Of a stretch of 5,591 nt of DNA, positions 1 to 3,434 are shown one piece after another (the first letter of the stretch is position 1; each line of letters opens with the position of its first letter). Location of the stretch: positions 1 through 5,591 of the forward strand of contig JAXHST010000088.1 of assembly GCA_034190325.1 (NCBI GenBank), in the 5' to 3' direction. Below the pieces are notes generated by a model that saw only the letters and a list, made by a program, of their open reading frames with translations, was not told the origin of the DNA and searched no databases. The position numbers and the translations under genes are program-made. The DNA is from UBA287 sp034190325. GTDB taxonomy: Archaea; Thermoplasmatota; UBA186; UBA287.

Positions 1-45
1 GAGAACCCTGGAGGAATGCAGAGGGCAGGGATCTTAGGGAAATAG
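1..45 (+). pseudogene. 3' tail of a gene ending in QRAGILGK, cut by the window edge
   Basis: Frame 1 is open from the first base and reads ENPGGMQRAGILGK before a TAG stop at 43-45. The last eight residues match the tail at 2613-2690 (QRAGIIGK), and bases 17-45 agree with 2662-2690 at 25 of 29 positions. A more distant relative ends at 1865. The first ten bases (gagaaccctg) also occur at 1772-1781 inside that relative, in another frame, so this copy may be an internally deleted version. It could equally be the end of an intact gene that starts outside the window. The protein family is not recognised. Confidence 0.4.
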
Positions 46-152
46 TTAAATAATATTCGCAGAGAAAAGAAAAACCTGCAAAATCGGCCTTTAGAAGTGT
101 GCTCTTAACACCCGAAAAAGATGCTTGGAGCGAAGGTTCGTCATAATCATAA

Positions 153-162
153 TTTATATATA
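153..162 (+). promoter_or_regulatory. TATA box for the STAS-like gene
   Basis: The AT run tttatatata lies 31-40 bases before the ATG at 193. An archaeal start about 25 bases downstream of the box centre would give a leader of roughly ten bases. That leader would just include the ribosome-binding motif AGGTGA at 184-189, three bases before the ATG. Confidence 0.5.
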
Positions 163-192
163 ACGCCAGACATATTAAATAATAGGTGAAAA

Positions 193-516
193 ATGAATGA
201 GTTGAGGATAGATCTTGGAGAAGAATTCGCCCCTGTGCTGGGAGCTCGCGATACTGTCGATTACATTGACCAGAAGGTGGGTGAAGCAGTCCATGTTATT
301 CTCGATTTTAAAGGGGTGGAATTCATTTCCCGCTCCTTTGCCCACAGGCTGTGGCTCTACGTTCACAATTCTAAAAAACAGATAGAACTTGTACACATGT
401 CCCCTTCCGTTAAAAAAATGTGGGAATTGATAGATCGCCAGTTGACTACAGGCAAGGCCGGACCAAAAGAAAAGCTCAGGATAAAAAAGGTCATAAGACT
501 GGCCGACAGGATATAA
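193..516 (+). CDS. STAS-like domain protein (DUF4325 type)
   Basis: This encodes 107 residues. The core at residues 33-53 (VHVILDFKGVEFISRSFAHRL) has the pattern of the STAS-like DUF4325 family: a beta strand ending in DFxGV, then an (S/T)xSFA helix start. Residues 64-80 (IELVHMSPSVKKMWELI) fit the next strand and helix, and the tail from residue 88 is basic. No signal peptide or membrane segment is seen, so it is probably cytosolic. Family members are small regulatory or protein-interaction modules, often beside ATPase or toxin-like genes, and the exact role is unknown. The ATG at 193 follows AGGTGA by three bases and a TATA box at 153-162. A decayed reading frame follows directly and may be its lost partner. 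The family call is by eye. Confidence 0.75.
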   Translation: MNELRIDLGEEFAPVLGARDTVDYIDQKVGEAVHVILDFKGVEFISRSFAHRLWLYVHNSKKQIELVHMSPSVKKMWELIDRQLTTGKAGPKEKLRIKKVIRLADRI

Positions 517-527
517 AAAAAGTCAGT

Positions 528-738
528 GTGGCAGTACCGCAGGGTGAGCGTTTACAGGACCAGCTGTACTCTTTATATTCGACCTTTAAAGAGGTGGCAG
601 ATTCATAATTGACGCTTTGTTGCCAAAGCTTGCAAAGAACAGCCTGATCATGAATTTTATTTTTCCCTGGGCATATCCAAAGATCCTGGAGATCTTTTTG
701 TGCCTCTGCCGGGGGATGAAGAATAGCATCAAGTCAAT
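528..738 (+). pseudogene. Decayed short gene downstream of the STAS-like gene
   Basis: No single frame is open, but three consecutive frame segments join into protein-like sequence of about 68 residues. A GTG at 528 starts MAVPQGERLQDQLYSLYSTF and runs on to KEVADS, with TAA at 606-608. The next frame gives IIDALLPKLAK at about 605-637. The third gives EQPDHEFYFSLGISKDPGD and LFVPLPGDEE, ending at TAG 736-738. Each junction is explained by loss of one base, the second probably one A in gcaaagaac. Its position 11 bases after the STAS-like gene suggests a former operon partner. No family is recognised. The alternative is that the segments are chance open stretches. The good local composition of all three favours a broken gene. 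Confidence 0.35.
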
Positions 739-747
739 GAAAGTTTC

Positions 748-775
748 AAAACAAAAAAAGAAAGAAAAAAAATAT
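748..775 (-). terminator. T-rich tract, probable terminator for minus-strand transcripts
   Basis: On the minus strand this reads as two long T runs broken by single C residues, about 90-120 bases past the end of the broken DUF3800 gene. Archaeal RNA polymerase stops on T-rich non-template runs without needing a strong hairpin. The tract therefore fits a terminator for that gene. On the plus strand it is simply A-rich and follows the stop of the decayed frame at 738. Confidence 0.4.
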
Positions 776-810
776 ATACTACAATATACATATATAGAAT
801 TGGTAAGTAA

Positions 811-851
811 GTCCTTCCGAAAGGATGAGGTCTGCGGACGCAGTCTGGGAC
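811..851. other. Possible small three-way-junction fold in a gene-free gap
   Basis: The stretch between the A-rich tract and the DUF3800 gene end can fold. GTCC (811-814) pairs with GGAC (848-851) around TCC-GAAA-GGA (816-825, a GNRA loop) and CTGC-GGAC-GCAG (832-843). TATA-like runs at about 770-797 precede it on the plus strand. On the minus strand it would lie in the 3' untranslated end of the DUF3800 transcript. The stems are only 3-4 pairs long, so this may be chance. It matches no RNA family I know. Confidence 0.2.
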
Positions 852-865
852 GAGTAGGAAAGGGT

Positions 866-1533
866 TCACCACTTAATTTTTCCCCACGAGTTTCTGAAAA
901 AGATTTTGTCTTTGAGCGTGTCGTAATAGGCAGAGTCATTCCTTTCAAATTTTCTGAACGCTGCCCCCGCGATATAATCTGCCGCCTGAATACAGGGATC
1001 ATCATAAGAGTTCTTATGATTAACTTTTACTCTACGTGAGGAATAGCCCATATTTGAGCTTACCCATTATGTTTTCTTTTCAAAATATTTATCAAACCGT
1101 TCTATAGCTTCTTTTGCCATAGATTTGTCTATCTGAATCGTTATTGAAGTTGTTTCAGGCATCTGCAGCGTCTGTAAAGCAGAAAGGATATTGTTTGTAA
1201 CAGGGTCAACCACAAGATAATTATAAAGAATTTTGGGCTTGTTTCTAAGTGAACTCTTTACCGCTGATTTATCGATAACCACAAGCCCTATCTTTATAGG
1301 ATACTTGGACAATTCCTTAAATACCTTCTGCTTTACCCTTTCACTATCATTCTTAAATTTAAATTCTGGTTTATTATAGCTTTTTTTGGAGAGAGTTTTC
1401 TTGTCTTATCCAACTTTTTTCGAAGCACATTCGGACGTTCTGGAATTATGTATGCTACTACAAAGTTTCGTGAAGACTTTGAGCTAAAGCCCAGATCTCC
1501 AGATTCATCAATAAAAATCTCCACGTCATCCAT
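866..1533 (-). pseudogene. DUF3800 domain protein gene, broken by a frameshift and a stop
   Basis: Joined across frames this gives about 222 residues, a normal DUF3800 length. The start is MDDVEIFIDESGDLGF, the acidic N-terminal motif of the family (residues 1-16). The end holds NHKNSYDDPCIQAADYIAGA, matching the conserved Q-x-x-D helix. The first frame runs from the ATG at 1533 to an A7 tract (T7 on the plus strand, 1381-1387). Past it, sense continues in the -1 frame as SYNKPEFKFKNDSERVKQ and KELSKYPIKIGLVVIDKS. That frame meets TAA at 1067-1069 after FEKKT and then resumes in the same frame to a TAA at 866-868. DUF3800 proteins are predicted RNase H-like and are often found in mobile or defence-rich regions; their function is not established. 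A7 is a slippery run, so programmed frameshifting is possible, but the extra stop favours a pseudogene. Confidence 0.75.
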
Positions 1534-1557
1534 ATCTCAAGAGAATTGTTAAATGCG

Positions 1558-1566
1558 TTATATATT
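1558..1566 (-). promoter_or_regulatory. TATA box for the DUF3800 gene
   Basis: On the minus strand this reads aatatataa, centred about 29 bases before the ATG at 1533. That predicts a nearly leaderless transcript. There is no convincing Shine-Dalgarno motif before the ATG, which agrees with leaderless translation. Confidence 0.5.
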
Positions 1567-1569
1567 CTT

Positions 1570-1865
1570 GTTGCAAGAGGCGATGCCTGGGCAATCATGA
1601 TTCACTCGCTTGTAGCTCGAATGAAGTCTGTTTTTTCCATGCTTGGAGATCTGGAGAAATTGCTGTCAGGTTATGACATGATCCTAGGGATTATAAGTCA
1701 GAAGTGAGAGACATGTTATCACAGGAAGGATCATTTTACATGGTTTTTCCGAGTTATCTCGATCGATATCTGAGAACCCTGACGTTCATAGCGGCAACTG
1801 TGGTGCCTCTGGCGGGATCAATAAAGTTTGTGCAAAAAGCTTCCTTCGGGATCCTAGAGAAATAA
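1570..1865 (+). pseudogene. Decayed 3' part of a gene with a C-terminal membrane-like segment
   Basis: The first segment, frame 1 from about 1570, reads VARGDAWAIMIHSLVARM and goes on to LGDLEKLLSGYD near 1677. After a frame change near 1678-1680, frame 3 reads DPRDYKSEVRDMLSQEGSF, then FPSYLDRYLRTLTFIAATVV and PLAGSIKFVQKASFGILEK, ending at TAA 1863-1865. The stretch TFIAATVVPLAGSIKF is hydrophobic enough for one membrane helix. The tail VPLAGSIKFVQKASFGILEK aligns with VPLVGSARFLQRAGIIGK at 2634-2690, so the two are relatives. The 5' end is missing: the open frame runs into the start of the opposite-strand DUF3800 gene, suggesting that gene sits at a rearrangement point. An in-frame ATG at 1713 could still start a 50-residue peptide. 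The family is not recognised. Confidence 0.45.
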
Positions 1866-1897
1866 GCTTCTTTGACTTATGTCTTTGCAGGAATAGG

Positions 1898-2158
1898 TTA
1901 TTTGTAGGTGGTCTCGCTCCTTCTCTCTATCTTTACCACCAGAACTTCATTTCGCTGTTTGTCTATTGTATAAAGTATCCTGTAGTTGCCAACTCTCTTT
2001 CTTCTTATGTTTTCATAGCCTTTTACCTTTATTGTTCCTCTATGCCAGGGATCATTGCCAATTTCAACGATCGCTTTCTTCACTTTTTCCTTAAGCTTCT
2101 CATCTAATGATCTTATCTGCCTGTTGCTTTTTGGTGAGAATATAACTTCAAAACTCAT
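1898..2158 (-). CDS. RelE/ParE-superfamily toxin
   Basis: This encodes 86 residues, the usual size of a RelE-type toxin. The N-terminus MSFEVIFSPKSNRQIRSLD is the typical strand followed by a basic helix. The core IRRKRVGNYRILYTID (residues 51-66) carries the R-x-G-x-Y-R-x-x-Y pattern of the family. The end VLVVKIERRSETTYK (72-86) is the last strand with the basic and tyrosine residues linked to mRNA cleavage in RelE. The family cuts mRNA on the ribosome or, in the ParE branch, blocks gyrase; the core favours RelE. The ATG overlaps the antitoxin stop (ATGA), so the two are translationally coupled and share the antitoxin promoter. The frame is intact and probably functional. Confidence 0.85.
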   Translation of the reverse strand: MSFEVIFSPKSNRQIRSLDEKLKEKVKKAIVEIGNDPWHRGTIKVKGYENIRRKRVGNYRILYTIDKQRNEVLVVKIERRSETTYK

Positions 2159-2352
2159 TCAAACACATCATCAATCGTATAGTATTTTCCTTTTTCTCTC
2201 TCGCTCCTCGCTTTTAGAATATCCCCCATATCCTCTTCTGTTAGAATTTCATCTCTATTCAATATCTTTACTTTTACAGTATCAGAATCAATTCTGGCAG
2301 GTTTTACAATTCTGAGTTTCCCTTTTTCATATATTGCCTCTATCTCTTCCAT
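2155..2352 (-). CDS. DUF104 (AF2212-like) antitoxin, partner of the RelE-type toxin
   Basis: This encodes 65 residues starting MEEIEAIYEKGKLRIVKP, which is the DUF104/AF2212-like antitoxin signature (IEAxYExGxxx). The C-terminal half (residues 34-65, EILTEEDMGDILKARSEREK onward) is acidic and probably wraps the toxin. The start was set at 2352 because GGAGAG (2358-2363 on the minus strand) sits five bases before this ATG. The frame can be extended five codons to a TTG at 2367, but that would place the ribosome-binding site inside the gene. Its TGA overlaps the toxin ATG by four bases. A TATA-like box at 2387-2395 fits the short leader. Such antitoxins neutralise the toxin in the cytosol and usually repress their own promoter with it. 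Confidence 0.8.
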   Translation of the reverse strand: MEEIEAIYEKGKLRIVKPARIDSDTVKVKILNRDEILTEEDMGDILKARSEREKGKYYTIDDVFE

Positions 2353-2533
2353 TTTTTCTCTCCACAATTAATCTATTCTTTTCTGCTTTATTAAACTTTG
2401 TCTTTGTGTATCTCTCTTGTGTGTTATCATCTGTTGAAGTATCACAAACAATAGGCTCCCATGTTGCATTTCCAAAGCTTTCAAGATCTATTATTGAAGG
2501 TTCAGAAGGTACATAGCTCGATTTGAATTCTGT
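2327..2533 (-). pseudogene. Possible 5'-truncated reading frame between the hairpin repeat and the antitoxin
   Basis: One minus-strand frame stays open for 68 codons with no ATG. It includes SSYVPSEPSIIDLESFGNAT, then WEPIVCDTSTDDNTQERYTK, and ends inside the antitoxin gene. Its upstream stop lies in the first base pairs of the hairpin repeat at 2532. The acidic, polar composition looks protein-like, so this may be the end of a gene cut off by the hairpin element. The overlap with the antitoxin promoter and start argues against it. No family is recognised, and the evidence is weak. Confidence 0.2.
2387..2395 (-). promoter_or_regulatory. TATA box for the antitoxin-toxin operon
   Basis: The minus strand reads tttaataaa, 35-43 bases before the antitoxin ATG. 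The expected start near 2365 would leave a leader of about 12 bases holding GGAGAG. I see no clear operator palindrome beside it. Confidence 0.4.
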
Positions 2534-2611
2534 CTATAAACCTTACTTTAGCAAGGTTGTATACGACCGAGCTTAAGCTCGGTCTATAAACCGTGCAAAG
2601 CACGGTTGTAT
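2532..2611. repeat. Hairpin repeat: two 50-base-spaced units flanking a 20-base palindrome
   Basis: GTCTATAAACC occurs exactly at 2532-2542 and 2582-2592, and GGTTGTAT at 2555-2562 and 2604-2611. Each pair encloses a stem-loop: 2539-2558 (AACCTT...AAGGTT, one mismatch further in) and 2589-2607 (AACCGTGC-AAA-GCACGGTT). Between them is a perfect palindrome, GACCGAGCTTAAGCTCGGTC (2565-2584). The span 2555-2592 also forms one long imperfect hairpin, because GGTTgTATAcGACC pairs with GGTCTATAAACC apart from two bulges. The outer hairpins and the long middle one therefore compete. This resembles REP/MITE-type palindromic elements. It could also be the end of a transposable element, or a transcript-stability signal. 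Confidence 0.75.
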
Positions 2612-2612
2612 C

Positions 2613-2690
2613 ATGCCTGCGATATCTGCCATAGTTCCTCTGGTGGGCTCTGCCAGGTTCCTTCAGAGGGCAGGGATCATCGGGAAATAA
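2613..2690 (+). pseudogene. Gene tail ending in QRAGIIGK, truncated at the hairpin repeat
   Basis: The frame reads MPAISAIVPLVGSARFLQ and RAGIIGK, stopping at TAA 2688-2690. It begins one base after the hairpin repeat. It is homologous to the tail at 1570-1865 (VPLxGSxxFxQ+A) and even closer, at the DNA level, to the tail at 1-45. It is too short to be a complete member of the family, so it is best read as a remnant whose 5' part was replaced by the hairpin element. A 25-residue peptide from the ATG at 2613 is possible but lacks a ribosome-binding site. Confidence 0.4.
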
Positions 2691-2724
2691 CGAATAACGG
2701 ATAGCTAATTATTTATAGTAGGGA

Positions 2725-2736
2725 TTTTATATTAAA
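2725..2736 (+). promoter_or_regulatory. TATA box for the VapB-like antitoxin
   Basis: The run ttttatattaaa is centred about 30 bases before the ATG at 2761, giving a leader of only a few bases. No clear Shine-Dalgarno motif precedes the ATG, consistent with a leaderless or near-leaderless mRNA. Confidence 0.45.
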
Positions 2737-2760
2737 ATTGATCATAAAAGGGCGAATAAG

Positions 2761-2976
2761 ATGGAAACAGAAGCAAAAAAACTGGATGAGCTGGAAAAGG
2801 AGATCGAGAGTTTAAAGGCCTTGATGTTGTTTAGAGAGGATACACTGCTTGAAAAAAAGCAGCTGGTTTCATTGAGAAATATGAGCAGACTTCTGGTTTC
2901 AGAAAAAGATCTGGAAAAGGCAATTGACAGAGCGAAAAAATCTTTATTTGCCGGAGCTGAAGATGCTGTAAGTTAG
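2761..2976 (+). CDS. VapB-like antitoxin, now without an intact toxin
   Basis: This encodes 71 charged residues. Residues 1-24 (METEAKKLDELEKEIESLKA...) form a probable helical or coiled segment. Residues 32-64 (KKQLVSLRNMSRLLVSEKDL, then AKKSLF) match the archaeal VapB-like pattern VSLRGxxKxxxVSEEDIEEAKxSLF, with the C-terminal acidic/SLF part expected to bind the PIN toxin. The frame is intact, with a TATA box at 2725-2736. Its 3' end overlaps the start of the decayed PIN toxin gene by 14 bases, the usual antitoxin-first arrangement. With the toxin lost, the antitoxin may be decaying too, or may act as a solitary regulator or anti-toxin against related VapC proteins. The pairing is clear from context; the subfamily name is inferred. 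Confidence 0.65.
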   Translation: METEAKKLDELEKEIESLKALMLFREDTLLEKKQLVSLRNMSRLLVSEKDLEKAIDRAKKSLFAGAEDAVS

Positions 2977-3220
2977 CGATGCACACGCTTTAATCTGGTA
3001 CATAGCCGACGCTTGCCTGAAAGCACCGCCGCGGTATTCAGGTCAGCCTAGGTGGGAGAATCAATAATATTCATCCCAACGATAGCGCTGGCAGAATGTC
3101 TCAATCTGATAGAAAAAATGGAGAAATAGAAATGGATTTTGGTGAGCCTCAGAAAAGCTTTGAAAGATCATCATAGAAGTCTCTTCTGTGCCCAATGAAA
3201 AGGTATATAAGGAAAAAGAT
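2963..3220 (+). pseudogene. VapC-like PIN-domain toxin gene, heavily decayed and truncated
   Basis: The start is ATG CTG then a TAA stop (2969-2971), followed in frame by VSDAHALIWYIAD with the first PIN aspartate. After a frame change near 3011, the reading is LPESTAAVFRSA, a TAG at 3049-3051, then VGESIIFIPTIALAECLNLI with the conserved PIN glutamate, and EKMEK. After another shift near 3123 it reads EIEMDFGEPQKSFERSS. After a third near 3164 it reads KIIIEVSSVPNEKVYKEKD. It then stops resembling PIN: the C-terminal half carrying the later catalytic aspartates (the HDRxI..D region) is gone. VapC toxins are Mg-dependent RNases that cut tRNA or rRNA. This copy cannot make an active enzyme. 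It overlapped the antitoxin gene by 14 bases. Confidence 0.75.
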
Positions 3221-3258
3221 ATAATAATACTGGGGATATTTTGTTCAGAATTATTGTG

Positions 3259-3429
3259 ATGGGCATAGTAACGTGGCTTTTCAGGGGTCTGGAGCTCAGC
3301 AGGTTTGGGATCATCTCAAGAATCTATGACTTTTTCTGGGTTTACATCACCAGGAACGCCATACAGAGGCTCTCTGAGATACCTGCCATAACCAAGCTGA
3401 TGCAGGCGATCTGGGCCATAATCGCATGA
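3259..3429 (+). CDS. Small hydrophobic protein of unknown function
   Basis: This encodes 56 residues: MGIVTWLFRGLELSRFGI, then ISRIYDFFWVYITRNAIQRL and SEIPAITKLMQAIWAIIA. It is rich in hydrophobic and aromatic residues with spaced arginines, suggesting amphipathic helices or one or two short membrane-associated segments. No family is recognised. Codon use from 3280 on (CTC, ATC, AGG, GCC) resembles that of the large neighbouring gene, which supports real coding. TATA-like runs at 3203-3212 and 3218-3228 precede it. The second fits a near-leaderless start at the ATG 3259. A TTG at 3241 in the same frame would add six residues. Its TGA lies five bases from the stop of the opposite-strand gene, leaving no room for a separate terminator. 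It could also be the tail of a lost larger gene. Confidence 0.5.
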   Translation: MGIVTWLFRGLELSRFGIISRIYDFFWVYITRNAIQRLSEIPAITKLMQAIWAIIA

Positions 3430-3434
3430 CATTT

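Noticed and set aside
46..150. A gene between the first tail and the STAS-like promoter
   Set aside because: Only short open stretches with frequent stops are seen; a weak GTG...CAC inverted pair near 98-111 is too short to call.
697..738. The VPLPG near 715 as a fourth copy of the VPL.GS gene tail
   Set aside because: Only about a dozen bases agree (gtgcctctg), and the flanking residues (GDLFVPLPGDEE) do not match the tail family.
840..865. T-box or ribozyme-like words such as GGGACGAGTAGG
   Set aside because: T-boxes are bacterial and need a full stem I and antiterminator, which are absent. No hammerhead core is present either.
586..1005. Minus-strand open frame of about 139 codons
   Set aside because: It overlaps the DUF3800 C-terminal region in another frame and crosses the T-rich tract, giving phenylalanine-rich sequence with no recognisable motif.
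617..1039. Long open frame on the plus strand across the A-rich tract
   Set aside because: It runs antisense to the DUF3800 C-terminal motif, is full of lysine from the A-rich tract, and lacks any family pattern. Only its first dozen or so codons (IIDALLPKLAK) look real, as part of the decayed gene.
2532..2611. CRISPR array
   Set aside because: Only two units are present, the repeated boxes are 8-11 bases long, and the units contain hairpins in place of spacers. No cas genes are in the window.
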